A program made the position numbers and the translations under genes. Of a stretch of DNA of 64,000 nt, positions 10,391 through 21,668 are shown one piece after another. The notes under the pieces were generated by a model. It worked only from the letters and a program-made list of their open reading frames with translations, ran no database searches and was not told the origin of the DNA. The stretch is from Phytophthora hibernalis (taxonomy: Eukaryota; Oomycota; Peronosporomycetes; Peronosporales; Peronosporaceae): positions 496,001 to 560,000 of the forward strand of contig JAAKBF010000047.1 in the NCBI GenBank assembly GCA_012656075.1. The letters run 5' to 3'. Numbering within the stretch: position 1 is the first letter of the stretch; every line of letters starts with the position of its first letter.

Positions 10391-13300
10391 TTAAGAATTC
10401 TGATTGATTCTGGGGCGTCCAAGAACTTTGCACATCGAAAGTCGGTCGCCCGAAATGGTGGCAAGCACGCCGATGTTCTGCGAGAAAGCAAAGGCGACAG
10501 GCAAGTCTCAGACAGACTTGCCAACGGATCTGTGGTAGAAGTACCTAAGGTCCTTATAGATATTGCTGTCAAGTTCGAGGACTTCGACTCGACTGAACGA
10601 TTCCTCGTTCTTGATATAGACAAGTATGAGTTGATCCTAGGCATGCCATGGCCGAGCCCTGGATCGACTGGCGCGGCAAATCTATAGAAGCCAGCCGACC
10701 TGCGGCGTCTGACAGAGCCTTGGTGAGTAATGTTACCACCTCTGTCCGACCCCGGGGATCCCATGGACGCCGGTGGAATTCCGCGGAGGTCTCTGCTGCT
10801 AACGAACATGCAGCAAGCGAAAGGGTCTTGGATACATCCAGACCCGCGAGGGAAGATTCAACGCCAGCATCTTCCAGCGCACCAAGTCGTTGCGTCGTAC
10901 GGGCATCGACGAAGCACGTCTACAAGAGGGCACAAGTCCACTTGAGACCAGAGAGGTCGAGACCATGGCCAGCGCGGAGGTCGTTAGCAGCACCTCTAGT
11001 GTGGGTAACACAGTTACACACGGGCCGTGGGTATCAGAGTACCACGCCAAGCATCTCGACAAGATGTCAGGACCGAAGCTTCGGGACGAAGTTCGGAGTC
11101 GGTGAAGACTCCTTCAGCGCCGCCGCCAGAAGAATGCTATCATATCTTCGACGGCGAGCCTGGCCGCAAGGTCAAATCCGTGTCGGTTCAACTAGAGGCC
11201 CTGCCAGAGATGTCAGAGCTTCTGAACCTCGAAGAGATGTCGATGAGCGACTTTCTGGCCAATCTTAAAGCCGGCGGGATCTCGGAGATGGTACTCCTAC
11301 GACCGGAGTCCACTCCTGAAGAAGCGAACTCTTCCTCTGTAATGAACGGGGACGTCCTGGAGGTGTTCAGATAGCAACGCGCTTGGGTTCTGAGATTCTG
11401 AAGAACCCGAATGACCCGGCTTACGACCTGGTTCAGGAATTCTCGGATGTGGTGTCTAAAGACCCACCATCCCAACCCCTCCCTATCGTGGGGTTCGGCA
11501 CGAGATTGGCGTCGTGCCTGGCACGAAGTACTGCGTCACCAGGCAGGTGCCACTGCTCTATGAGCAGTGCGAGGCCATCGATGCCTTTTTGCCGCCAAGG
11601 CAAAGGCAGGCATGGTGCGGGAATCAAAGTTCCCGCACTCGACGCGCACGTTCTGCGTTCGCAAGCTGAACGGGAAGTGGCGTCTGGTTCACGCTTATAA
11701 CTAGCTGAACAGCGCGACGGTGTCGGCCCAGACACCCATCCCTCGAAAGGATGTGTTGTTAAACGACATGGCCGGATGTAAGCTATATAGCGCACTGGAT
11801 CTGGTAGACGGATACTACCAGATCCTGATAAGGCAAAGCGACATACCGCTCACCGCGGTCAGCACCCCTAGCGGGATGCTTTGGGAATGGCTAGTGAGGC
11901 CACAGGGCCTGTCCAATACTCCAGCTACTTTCAATCGCTTGTCACGCAGCTGTTCCGACCCTTGCATGCCTTCATGCAGACGTACTTCGACGATATCTTC
12001 GTCCATAGCCGTGCCGAGGAAGGCAAGACGGCTATTGAGGTGCATCTTGAGCACCTCCGTCGAGTGTTTGAGGTCATGAGATCGAACAAGCTCTATGCCA
12101 ACATCGACAAGTTGGTCTTTGCCGACGGAGAAATCAAGGTTCTCGGCTGTTTTGTCAGCAGCGTCGGCGTTCGGGCTGATCCCGAGAAGGTCCGATCCAT
12201 TTCAGCCTCGCCGACGCCAAGATCCCAAAAGGATCTGCGTAGGTGGCTGGGTTTGGGCAGCTACTTGCACAAGTACAGTGCGGGCTACGCCGGTTTGCAA
12301 AGCCCTTTTCCAATCTGTTAAAGAAGGACACTGAGTGGCGCTGGGAAAGCAACCACCAGGACGTGTTTGACAACATCAAGGCGAGCCTTCAGTGCGTGCC
12401 GGTCCCGGCTCTGCCGGACGAGACGAAGCCGTTCAGTGTCGTCTGCGACGCATCCGACTATGCAATCGGTTGCGCGCTACTGCAAAACGGCGAGGACGGA
12501 CACGAGCGAGTTATCTTGTTCCAGCCCAGGCAGATTAAGGCAGCCGAGAGGAACTATCCTGTGCATGACAAGGAGCCCTCACAATGAAGTACGCCCTGGT
12601 GAAGTTCCGGGTGCATCTTCTGAGTTTAACACCCTTTGTGATCTACACCGATCACGCGTCCTTGTGGATGGCGACTAATTCGCCACACCTATCGCAGCGA
12701 ATAGCCCGGTGGCGGTCGTTCTTCGCGGAATACCACTTCCGCGTTGAATACAACCAGGCAAGCTGAACGTGCTTGCCGACACGCTGTCACGTCGCCCAGA
12801 CTACGAACGGGCTCACATTACGAGAGACGCCAGTGATCTTTATGATCGGATAGGCATGGCGTTTCGGGACGACGAGACGCTTGCGCATATACTCCGCTAC
12901 CTCTCTGCAGGCAAGGAGGCCAAGCTAACATGGCTCTCGCCGAGGCAGCGTTCGCGCCTACATCGCTATGAGTGGTCGGACGGGCTGCTCTACTTCCGGG
13001 TAGACCCAGCCGACCCTCCCGGGTAGTCGTTGCGAGCGACGAAGATCCGAAGTATGACATACTTCTTGAAGCGCACGACACGTCATCAGGAGGCCACCTT
13101 GGCCGGGAGAAGACGTTCCTCTCCGTGTCGACGCACGTCTGGTGGGCCCACATGTACAAGTGGGTCGCCACGTTAGTCAAGACATGCGAAACATGTCAGC
13201 GTGTGAAGCCCACTGGCCACGCTTCGCCTCCTCTTCAGAGTCTGCCTGTCCCGGCGAACTGGTGGAAGTCAATGAGCCTTGACTTCGTCTTCGGACTACC

Positions 13301-14989
13301 GACTGACGCACAAGGCAACACCGGCATCCTGGTGTTTGTCTGACGTCTGAGCAAGATGGTACATCTCGCTTCAGTTCCCGATACGGTGACAGGGGAACAT
13401 ACCGAAAATAGGTTCCTCGATGGCGTGTTCCGCTATCACAGAGACCATTGTCTCGATCGAGACCCGCGCTTCACGGCCGGGTTCTGGAAGACAGTTCCAA
13501 TTGCTCGGAACCAGACTTCTGATGTCCACCGCGGACCATCCCCAGACGGATGGCCAGACGGAGCGGGTAAACCGCGTCCTCGAAGACACACTTCGGAGTG
13601 TCAGTGCGGACTCTCCGGGCATTTGGTCTGACCGCCTGCATATGCTTGAGTTTGCGCTCAATAACGCAGTTCACGCATCGACCAGGTTTACCCGTTCTAC
13701 CTGAACGGACTACGGCAGCCCCCAGTGCCAAGGACACTGCGTGGAAGCTCTGCGGCTTCCATCGTAAGTGGGGGAGAGGCCGGAAAGCTTTTCCTCCTAA
13801 GTGTCGGACGTGACACCGGTCTCATTGCGAAAGCAATTGAAGACCTTTGTCGATGATAGGCTTAATATCATAAGCTGGGTTAGGGATTCTGGCTACCGCC
13901 CAATATAAACAAAAGAGTACTCTGACAAACATGGAAGAGGAAAATTAACGTGTTTATTGTGGGTGACTTTGTCCTACTTGACACTAGGAACTTACCGCTA
14001 AATCTGGTAAGCTCCGTTGGTAGCAACAAACTGAAGCACCGCTTCATTGGACCTTTCACGGTTCTGGCCAGAAATGGTGCGGCCTACACGATTGACTCGC
14101 CTAAGTCGATGACGACGCACCCGACGTTCTATGTGGGTCGTCTGAAGAGGTATCACGATCATCAAGGCGACGGCCCTCATACAGTAGAGGAGTCTGTCCC
14201 CGCAAGGGCGGCGTCACCTCCACGAAGCGAGACGGGGTCTCAGTTGGCAGGGTCAACGAGGAAGAATACGGCCGCTGAAATGAGAGCTGGTCGTTCATCG
14301 GCTGCGGGTACGACGGGCTCCCACCAAACCAAGGGCCGTACGCGTTCGGGCCATATTGATAAGGCTGCGCGTACGCATAAGCCTGCGGTTGAGGCTGGGG
14401 CTGAGCCGGAGCTCGAGAATGAGTCTCCCGAGGAGGACGCAAGTTCAACTCGAGTCGGCGCTCGGCAATCTCCCCGCGGAGATTATCACGATCAAACTCG
14501 GTCATCTGGCGATCCACATGCTCGTGGATGTCGCCCACTTCGCGGCGTATGTCCGCCAAGGAAACTTGCAGGTCCTCAAGAGCCCCGCGCTTTCCGGACT
14601 GCGCAGCAGCCTGTCCCCGAGACCAAGACCCAAAGCAATATCAAGGGCGTACACCCGGTCACGGAGTTGCCGGATCTCATCCTGCTGGATAAGCACGGAC
14701 GAGTCCCTGGTCCCAGTCACGGGCCGTGGCGCTTCCTGTCACGCCGGAGCATCATACTCAAATGCGTGCGAGGCCTCCGCCGGCTCTCCTTGGCCGTAAT
14801 GGGGAGACCCACTACCACGTTGAGCAAGCTCTCCGCAAAAGGCGCCGCCAAGGGGAGCGCCAACTCTTGGTAAAGTGGCGGGGTTATCCCTCGTCACAGA
14901 ACTCATGGGAGCCGATTGAACGGATCCAGGTTGACTATCCGAAAGCTGGCGAGATCTGGGAACAGACCCGACCGCAGCTTCGTAAGTAG
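10391..14989 (+). pseudogene. Gypsy pol with chromodomain
   Basis: Retropepsin motif LIDSGASKNF lies at about 10400-10430. Reverse transcriptase spans about 11700-12320 with YFDDIF at the active site (about 11981-11998). RNase H shows CDASDYAIG (about 12445) and TDHASLW (about 12645). Integrase has its HH-CC zinc end (about 13050-13200), catalytic residues in MSLDFVFG (about 13272), RDPRFT (about 13460) and QTDGQTERVNR (about 13548-13580), and a GPF-type C-terminal part (13950-14155). A chromodomain (VEQAL ... LLVKWRGYPSSQNSWEP, about 14815-14925) closes the protein at 14989; such domains can guide insertion to modified histones. Frame breaks are numerous, for example near 11500, 12310, 12590, 12765, 13340, 13480 and 14750. 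Confidence 0.85.
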
Positions 14990-15837
14990 TCCTGGCCTTC
15001 TTGGTCAAATGCGTCTATATCCGCGCTCGCCATGAGCACTGATCGTGGTTTTACGCCGGAGCTCCTCCATTTGACCTGTAAGGTGTCGCTTACTGATCAG
15101 ATGAGCGAACTCAATGCGAAAGTCACGCTGATCGAGAATGGCGGACATACTCTGTTCGCCCCGGAGGCGGTCGATCTCTTGGGGGTATAACCCCAAAGGA
15201 AGAGCCACTTCCAGAAGAGGCCTTCCTCCTGAGCACTCGTCGAAGTGTTCACGGGTTGGACCCAGGGATAACCCCAGACGGGCGCAAGCCCGCCCTTCTT
15301 CTCAGCCTTCTTGCGAAAGATTGTGAGCTCCTTGGGAGGGGATCCGAGTGTTCTGGTCGGGCGGGAAACAGCCCTTCAAATACGGAGACTGGCAAGGAAG
15401 GTGTAGCCGCAAGGTGCGCCTGTTGTTCATCAAGAGCGTTGACAACAACCTCAAGAACGTAAACCTGCCCGTCCTCTTCTTCGGAATTGGAAGAAGAATC
15501 GAACAACGGCGGTTCTTTCTCCGCTGTGGTCACCTCTTGGAGAGGTGAAAGAGAAGCAGCTTCGCTCCTCGTCACCGGGCAAGCCGCAGCAAAAGTGGAA
15601 AGTGGTCCCGAGACCGCTCCAACCACAACCATATCACCACCGACCACGATGCCGCCGACCACGGTGGTAATGCACATACCACGTCATCCGACACGCAGGT
15701 CGCCGACCCGGCACCCCGCAGACTCGTCCAGCACCGATCAGCCCAAAAGTGGATGTCTGCGTAGGTGGTCGGCGGCATCGTGGTCGGCGACAGTGTGCAG
15801 CGACAAACAGGTTGTCGACCTGTCGGCGGACACGGGG
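14101..15837 (-). pseudogene. Minus-strand gag-like fragment overlapping the chromovirus 3' end
   Basis: Minus-strand frames 15677-15249, 15208-15005, 14720-14502 and 14559-14101 read like the N-terminal half of an oomycete gypsy gag: an acidic Ser/Glu-rich start (FDSSSNSEEED), coiled-coil-like stretches (PQEIDRLRGEQSMSA; QQDEIRQLRDRVYALD) and a Pro/Gln/Tyr-rich tail (APAQPQPQPQAYAYAQPYQ). The fragment lies antisense to the chromovirus integrase tail and chromodomain, and the piece opposite the chromodomain is not convincing. Either two elements are interleaved or one strand is a shadow; I favour a real gag piece at 15005-15837. Confidence 0.4.
15636..15787. repeat. 23-bp inverted repeat around a 105-bp spacer
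   Basis: CCGACCACGATGCCGCCGAC (from about 15636) recurs inverted at about 15765-15787. It sits at the 5' edge of the minus-strand gag-like fragment and may be part of an LTR or leader hairpin. Confidence 0.6.
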
Positions 15838-16333
15838 TAATAGCGTCTGTCATCCTGAGGGCGTATGGCTCCGTGCGCCTCAAGCTGGTCGACGCCCAAC
15901 TGAATCACTTGAACCTGGACAAGAAAGATTTTGATGCAATCCAACCAGGGGTACCCCTCGAGCTCGACGTCCGTGCGTTGGTGGTCTCCCTGGCTTGGTG
16001 TTGGTGACCCCACCTTTGGACGTGGTGGTCGGGGCTCATGCATTCCAACGTCTGTCTACCAACGCTGGCTAGCCCTTTGTGGACACATACGTGCTCCTTT
16101 TCGAGGCAGCGTGGCGGGCGCTCAAACCAGATGGCCACCTGGTCTTCGCCGAGCACTCGGAATTGTTGACCAAGGTTCAACTACTTCGACTCCTAAACGA
16201 CGTCGACTTCGAAGCCGTCGACGTTGTTAGTCTGTGTGGCGAGATATTTGTTGGAGTCGGTAGGAAGCCAATCGGGGCGTCTATCTCATGCGTGAAACAA
16301 TATGTTGTTTTGTTTGAGATATCCTTGCTCTGA
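15838..16333 (+). pseudogene. Methyltransferase-like gene fragment, broken
   Basis: Plus-strand pieces (15838-16007, then 16079-16333) read like the middle and C-terminal part of a class I S-adenosylmethionine methyltransferase: an LDVVVGAHAF strand and AWRALKPDGHLVFAEH, the typical post-motif strand and turn. The frame changes near 15995 and a stop lies at about 16070. The N-terminal SAM-binding glycine loop is missing, apparently cut by the retroelement fragment ending at 15837. Substrate cannot be told. It could also be a decayed duplicate of an intact gene elsewhere. Confidence 0.4.
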
Positions 16334-16970
16334 GGTTCTTCATCCCCTCTTCCTCTTGCTCTTGCGTCATTGCTAAAAGAAAGCCGAGGCGCTAGTACCC
16401 TGCGAAATGCAAGTAGTAGCCAATTTGCGAACTGCCAGAAGACCAAAAAGCTGTAGCAACTACATTAGCTGTGCGTATTATTATTATATAACTCAAATTG
16501 TTTTCCTCAACATTGAACGCAGAGTAGCTTCCGTGCTTACCAAGCGTAGCTCGCGATTACAACATCCGCTTCTGGACGAGACAGAGCAGCACGGATGAGC
16601 GCCCTTCGAAGAACTCGGTACAGTGCAACATCAGGCTCGCTTCCGGCTTTTTCTGTGCGGAAACGCGCTCGATCGGCTTGCTGCTCTAGGAACCGATTCC
16701 AATGGCGACTTCGTGCTCCACAGCGGCGCTTCGTAGCTGGGCTTGCGCCATCACGTCGTGAGGGCGCGGGAGGACGGCTGCCTCGAGCCTTGAGATTGAT
16801 TGGCGTTGCTGTGCGCAGAGAGCCTGACGTGCCGGCGTCTGCCCTCGGCTTTATTCTGCCACGGCACGACTAATCCGCCGTAGACGCTCCACATTTAGCT
16901 GCCTCACCTCTCGAACCGCTTCACGACGCCCTTTTTCCAGCTGTCGCGCTTAATCAAAATTAATCCAGAT
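16334..16970. other. Spacer without recognised genes
   Basis: Only short frames are present on both strands and none resembles a known family. Confidence 0.4.
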
Positions 16971-17557
16971 TCATTCATTCGATCCACGGGTCATGTACGC
17001 GAACTCATACATCTCCGAGAAGCCTGTACGGTCCCTTCGTGCCCTATGCGGACCACGCGCATGATACGGTACGCGTAGGCGAGCATCGGTCAGCTCGTTC
17101 CGAAGCCCGTGTTCCAGCTGATAAAGCAACTCTTGGTCCTTCGGCAGCCCGATGATCAGCACCACGATCCACATGTTCAATGAGTAGGGCGGGAGGTCGC
17201 GTCCGAGGATGTCTTGTACAACTTCGGGTAATCGCTGTCGAAATGGTACGCTTGTATATCTCCACTTGATTGCAAAGCGGTTTTTCCAGGTAGCTGACTC
17301 AGCCATGGGAATTCCAAACCACTCTCCAGCAGGGACTCGTTAGCAGTTGTTCTAGGTGTGAACCCCGCGAACCTGCCTCCGTATAACCCCCACCAATCAA
17401 GCATGGCTTCCTCCTGCGGGGTGCGATGTAATTCACCCCACATGGAAGTATTCATACGGACGGCCACGACGCGCGTGTTGAAGTCGAACACCACGTCGAC
17501 AGCTTGCATGTTCAGTTGAGAAAGGAGAATGTTGGCTTTGCTGGAGTGACTAGTCAC
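16971..17557 (-). pseudogene. Unrecognised protein fragment, frameshifted
   Basis: Two overlapping minus frames (17557-17177 and 17306-16971) both have protein-like composition and appear to be one gene with a frame change around 17180-17300. The first part contains MWGELHRTPQEEAML and GLYGGRFAGFTPRTT; the second ends in a hydrophobic segment (SLNMWIVVLIIGLP) followed by a charged region. I do not recognise the family; large oomycete membrane protein families contain similar text (inference). It lies just left of repeat copy 2. Confidence 0.35.
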
Positions 17558-17640
17558 TAATTACTGCTTCAAGTAGTACTTATGACTGCGACATCAAAGT
17601 CGACTACGTACTATCAGCGACAATGTGGGGCAGACTGAAG

Positions 17641-17940
17641 ACCGAAGCTCCCGTTGCCACCCCTGCTGCTACTACCACAGCTCCGACCTCGGACGACCCT
17701 ACCCAGCAGCAGCAGCAGACGTACTCCGTGCTGAACTCGGACAGCGGTTCCGCGAGCACTGCAAGCAGTAAACTCAGGGAATGAAGAGACCAGACATACA
17801 GATGAAGTTTCTACGCTAAGTCGTTTTGCAGCTAATATCTACGTGCTCGACGCGTTTACAGCCGCACCACTAGACTTGTAATGCATTCGGTGCGCCATCT
17901 TTTCACTTCGTACCGAAAGCATTGTTCTCTGGATATTATC
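17641..17940. repeat. Duplicated segment, copy 2 (uninterrupted)
   Basis: This is the counterpart of 1-303. On plus it codes, possibly from an ATG at 17626, for a Thr/Ala/Pro-rich stretch, five glutamines and a Ser-rich end, stopping at 17782-17784. Copy 1 loses this frame. At 17931-17940 it holds the site where copy 1 has the pogo element. Confidence 0.75.
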
Positions 17941-19599
17941 TCTTTTACCGGAATAGCAGGAGCTTCAGAGCGTGCTGCTGGCACATCCCAAATCTGGTTA
18001 ATTCGTGTCGGTAACTTAAGCCGGTAACTGAAGCCGGTAACCGAAGCCGATCGGGTCATGTCTATCAACACCGGTCGGGTCGGGTCACTCTAAACAACGT
18101 TTTGGAATTCTGGTGAGGAGTACAATATTTGGATACTAGAGCCAAAACAAACGAACGTGGATCAAAACAAAGCCGCGACTTCACACGGAACAGCTCTGGA
18201 TTTTACTTTTGAGATCAACAAACTGAGTTTCAAAGTGAGTGTTTTTAGAAAAATGGATATGAATTCATCGTGCAAAATTCACTTCATATTCAATAACTCC
18301 ATTTTTGGATTGTATTGGTTAGAATATTCTGATTGGAATGATACTCAAATGAAGACGAAAAATAAGGTATATGTCGAAGTATTTGCAAAATGTTGTTTGA
18401 TGGAGCGTTGAAGGAATCCTAAATTCATCGATCTAGCATCACTTCGCTTCTAAGTAAACGGTTACTACGTATAACTATGACAATCATGCCTGCGTATTTA
18501 CTCAAACAAACCCCTTCCCAATGCGTGTAGCTCTCTCACCGTGTATCCATAGGCCACTGGGTGTTGTAATTTCGCTAAATTTTGTTGGCCAAGATAGCTG
18601 CAGGAAATGCTTCGTTCTGGCTGATGCGATTTTAGATTTTGTACGTAGTCTTGCGTGAAAGTGAGAAGATAAGTCGGTGGCATAATATGCTTATTATTCT
18701 TACTACACCTACATGTGTACACTGTACACTGTATTAATGTCGGAAAATAACCAAAAAAATCTATTTGCTGGGCACGCGCTTCATAGTAGTATGTTGCTTA
18801 AAGAAAAAAATTATCCAAAATATTGCTCGAACGGTCTGGATAAACCATCTGCTGCAGGTAAAAATACGATTATAAGTGATATCATAACATAGAGGAGTTT
18901 TGTCCAAATCTTCTGCGGATGGGTCAACCGCCACAAATAAAAAATAATCGATCCGATTATCAAATATAGCAAGTTTTTAAGCTTATTTTCTTAAGAATCC
19001 AAATCGTATTACCAAAAGGTATCATAAATGCAATGATCCAGACCTCGTTGCAATTCCTGGTAAACTCTGGATATAAAATATAGTGAACATGTTAAACGTC
19101 GTTTCACTACCCTAAGCAGTGTGGGCGTAGAATTCGTCAATCTCGACGCTGTCTGAAGTGTTCTCTATCGCTTGCCCTCACCTTTTATTACACCTTGTTC
19201 ACATTTTTTCAAACCCAGGGGTTTAATACTTCGAACAGGGGCCGTAGGCCCCGGTTTCTCCGCCAGTGGAGCGATTCCCGCAGAGGTTTTGGAAGGAATA
19301 CATTCCAATTCCAAACGATAAGGACGGCGTTTGGGAATAACATGCATAAAACAGACGATCAGGTCTGGGACAGCAACAGTAATAGATCTGGCAGAGCCCC
19401 CACCCCCTCCGCCAGATTTAATCTGGAATTTATTACCCTTCTCTACTATTGTAAGGAAGTCTGGGAACTTGACGGCAAAATGAAAAGTGTATTGTGTATT
19501 TAGTTTAGCTGACGCTGTGGCGCTGTGGGCCCTCAGGGGCCACAAGAAACTAACTGCAACTTGCCGTAAACTATTGTATTAAAATACTGTAAACTTCCC
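17941..19599. other. AT-rich spacer; small tandem repeat
   Basis: No convincing gene. 18007-18048 contains three imperfect copies of a 14-bp unit (AAGCCGGTAACTGA). A minus frame at 19545-19165 has a glycine run and protein-like text but no recognisable family or good start; I leave it uncalled. Confidence 0.5.
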
Positions 19600-19924
19600 A
19601 TCCTACCGGTATCTTACCGTAATCAACGGGCGCAATTAGCGGAGCGTTGACTCCGTTACACGACCTCCTTTCGAAAGTAGGCGTTTACTTCGAAGGACAA
19701 TTCGGGGCAATATGCCCGATTTTCTTGCAGCGGTGACAGGTAGCTGTTCCTGCCAGTCGGGGTTCACGCTGGCCGCTCTTTGACCGCCGTGATCGAATCT
19801 CATGGCCAGCTCGATTCTCTCATCCAGACCGCTAGAATGGTGCTCACGCACATGATTTGCTGCCGCCGGTTTGAGACCTTGTTGAAAGTAAAAGCGAAGC
19901 TACATCTGGCTGATCGGCAGGATG
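19600..19924 (-). pseudogene. Old gypsy gag, 3' part (split by the 13.4-kb element)
   Basis: Minus-strand text includes LRFYFQQGLKP and ERIELAMRFDHG, standard for gypsy gag, followed after a frame change by a CCHC zinc knuckle (C-H-R-C-K-K-I-G-H-I-A-P-N-C, about 19730-19689). The 5' part of the same gag lies at 33305-33631 on the other side of the inserted element. Joining the two at the CACT target site keeps the frame, apart from a TAG where a Glu codon is expected (about 19905). Confidence 0.75.
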
Positions 19925-19928
19925 CACT
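19925..19928. repeat. Target site duplication CACT, left
   Basis: CACT directly before the left LTR equals CACT at 33301-33304 directly after the right LTR. Confidence 0.75.
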
Positions 19929-20490
19929 TGTCACGAGCCGCCTTAGATAGGACGGTCCTCGAGGCGTATGGCAGGTAGCGCGGCGCAGCTGAGAGTAGGT
20001 TCAGACGCTAACCAAATCTAATATAAAGGATATTGACTTGTTAGTTCCAAGGCGTTTTCACGACTGAGCTCCTACTCGAGCTCGGGGTGTGCCGTGCGGC
20101 CGCCCCTCCTACTTCCTGACTTACCGATCCGTTGCCATCCTGCCGAGCCACCGCGACACCCTCCGGCGCCGTCCTTGTCCTTGTCCTCGCCGTCCTCCAC
20201 GGTCATGCCTTCCGTCCTTGCAGCACCGCAACGCCGTCGTTCCTCGCTCTTCTGCGCCGCCTGCCGCCATTCGAAATATGGCGTGTCGATTCCGCCAATG
20301 GGCGAGCGGCAACAACTCGAGCCAAAAGCTAAAGGGCGTCCGCGTGCGACCATCCCTCCGTAGCTGCGACAGGGCAGCCAGCTCATCTTCTTGAAGCTGC
20401 TCGGCCAGCAATTGATCAGCAACGGCAGTTCCGCCAGCCGTACGGACTGCTTCGCGGCCCAGACGGTTGCCTGCGTTCCCACTCGGGACG
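19929..20490 (-). repeat. 3' LTR of the 13.4-kb gypsy element
   Basis: 562 bp, nearly identical to 32746-33300. The plus-strand left edge reads TGTCACGAG and the right edge ACTCGGGACG. One end departs from the usual TG/CA (C where T is expected) in both copies. Frames within it (for example 20411-20121 minus, with a glutamine/leucine-rich stretch) recur in the other LTR and are not genes on their own. Confidence 0.85.
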
Positions 20491-20503
20491 TCCTCCCCGA
20501 CCT
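20491..20503 (-). promoter_or_regulatory. Polypurine tract
   Basis: On minus AGGTCGGGGAGGA lies directly before the 3' LTR, the expected position of the plus-strand primer. Confidence 0.75.
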
Positions 20504-21560
20504 AATCGAGACGTCCCCGTCGAGCCGCTTCTTGTCGCACCTGATGGAGCTGGGCCTGAAGCCCTCGACGGCTCTCGCGCATCCCAGCCAACGTGACGCG
20601 AGGGCGCGGTTGGTTACCCCCACCGTGCTGCTCCCAGTAGCGCGTACTCAACCGTTCTGGCTGCTTCATTTCCTCCATGTCCTGGCGCCAATCCTCGTAG
20701 TGAGCGCCAGCAAGTTGCCACGGCGTCTTGGCGAGCGAGGCGTCTTCAAACCAATGCCAAAGGTGGCTGCAGATGCCAACGCAGCACACCGTGACCGTCA
20801 ACCATACCGTTTCCAAATGGACGGTCAGGTCACCGTATACGCCAATCTCCCCGCACCCGCAAAGCAATAGTTCGTCACCAATATCAGCAGACCCACCCCA
20901 AACCATCCTTGGCACAACCACACCGTTCCTTCGTAGGCGTAGAGCACGATGTAGAAAAGCGAGTAGAGCAGCAGGGACACTAGAGCCCACACGTCCTTCA
21001 CGAAGCAGGCAGCGCGTCCGAAAGACCGTTGACCCTCCACTCTCACGCCTCCGAAGTATGTCACGGTCGAGCTCCAGCTGAACTGCACCGAGTCAGGTAT
21101 GAACACACACCAATAGGCGTGGAGCGCCGCACCCAGCCACTTGTGCAGCAACCGTCCCTGTCCTTCCTCGTGCTCGCGACGAGCTTCCAGAATGATCATA
21201 GGCGTCATCCAGACAGCCTCGTACATGCTCAACCACCGATTCGTCCGAGCGCACCCTTGCACGATTGGTCCTCTCACGTAGCGACGGTAACGCCGCATGC
21301 TCGCAGTTCCCAGCTTGGCCCACTTGTAAGCGAAGAAGCTGATGGCCAGGAACGGTCGAGTCGACACTTGACGGAGCGGTTGGGTAATAATCCACACGAG
21401 CACGCCGCCCAGAGCTCAGAGCAGTTCGCTCAAGTACGAACGAGCGAAGCCTGCGCCGACCTCCCAAACGACCGCAACTGTCGAGATGCACCAGAGCACC
21501 ACGTCCTTGATCCGGACGAAGCAAATTCCCAAATGTCTTCTTCAATACGGCACGGCGGAC
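20504..21560 (-). pseudogene. Multi-pass membrane protein ORF in env position
   Basis: Three minus frames join into one membrane protein: about 21560-21415 (a hydrophobic stretch near IKDVVLWCISTVAVVW), 21403-20825 and, after a frame change near 20830-20870, 20860-20504. An in-frame TGA interrupts it near 21412. Hydrophobic segments include RPFLAISFFAYKWAKL, WALVSLLLYSLFYIVLYAY, FGVGLLILVTNYCFAGAG and VWLTVTVCCVGICSHLWHW, giving roughly five to seven membrane passes. The end is charged (RESRRGLQAQLHQVRQEAAR). I recognise no family. Location between pol and the 3' LTR is that of env-like genes, but the multi-pass topology is unlike a fusion glycoprotein. It could be a captured host gene. Confidence 0.5.
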
Positions 21561-21668
21561 CGTGGAGGTCGAGACCCGTCACCTCCGCACGGTATGTCTC
21601 GGTATCTTCACTTCGTAGGACACGGCAGACTGTGGAGGTCGACGTACGTCACCTCCGCACGGTATGTC
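21546..21668. repeat. 70-bp-period tandem repeat with hairpins between divergent ORFs
   Basis: Two copies start at 21551 and 21621. Each holds GTGGAGGTCGA and, about 15 bases on, TCACCTCCGCACGGTATGTC, which can pair into a short hairpin. The array lies between the membrane ORF (leftward) and the antisense ORF (rightward), where divergent promoters would be expected. Confidence 0.7.

Larger units (their letters stand above)
9013..14989 (+). mobile_element. Ty3/gypsy chromovirus, degenerate, LTRs not found
   Basis: Plus-strand gag, protease, reverse transcriptase, RNase H, integrase and a C-terminal chromodomain occur in the gypsy order, identifying a chromovirus. Many frame breaks are present. 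The leader 9013-9256 may hold the end of a 5' LTR, but no copy of it is seen after 14989, so the 3' LTR is missing or too diverged. It abuts the cut copia LTR, so it probably inserted into or recombined with that element. Confidence 0.85.

Noticed and set aside
14990..15837. 3' LTR of the plus-strand chromovirus
   Set aside because: No sequence here repeats the 9013-9256 leader; I could not support an LTR.
16595..16873. 92-codon Arg-rich plus ORF
   Set aside because: Composition typical of a random frame in GC-rich DNA; no family features.
19165..19545. Minus ORF with a six-glycine run
   Set aside because: No recognised domain, no good start and a gene-poor AT-rich setting.
20072..20623. 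183-codon minus ORF at the left LTR
   Set aside because: It spans an LTR edge and recurs in part in the other LTR; the frame is not coherent with gag or the membrane ORF.
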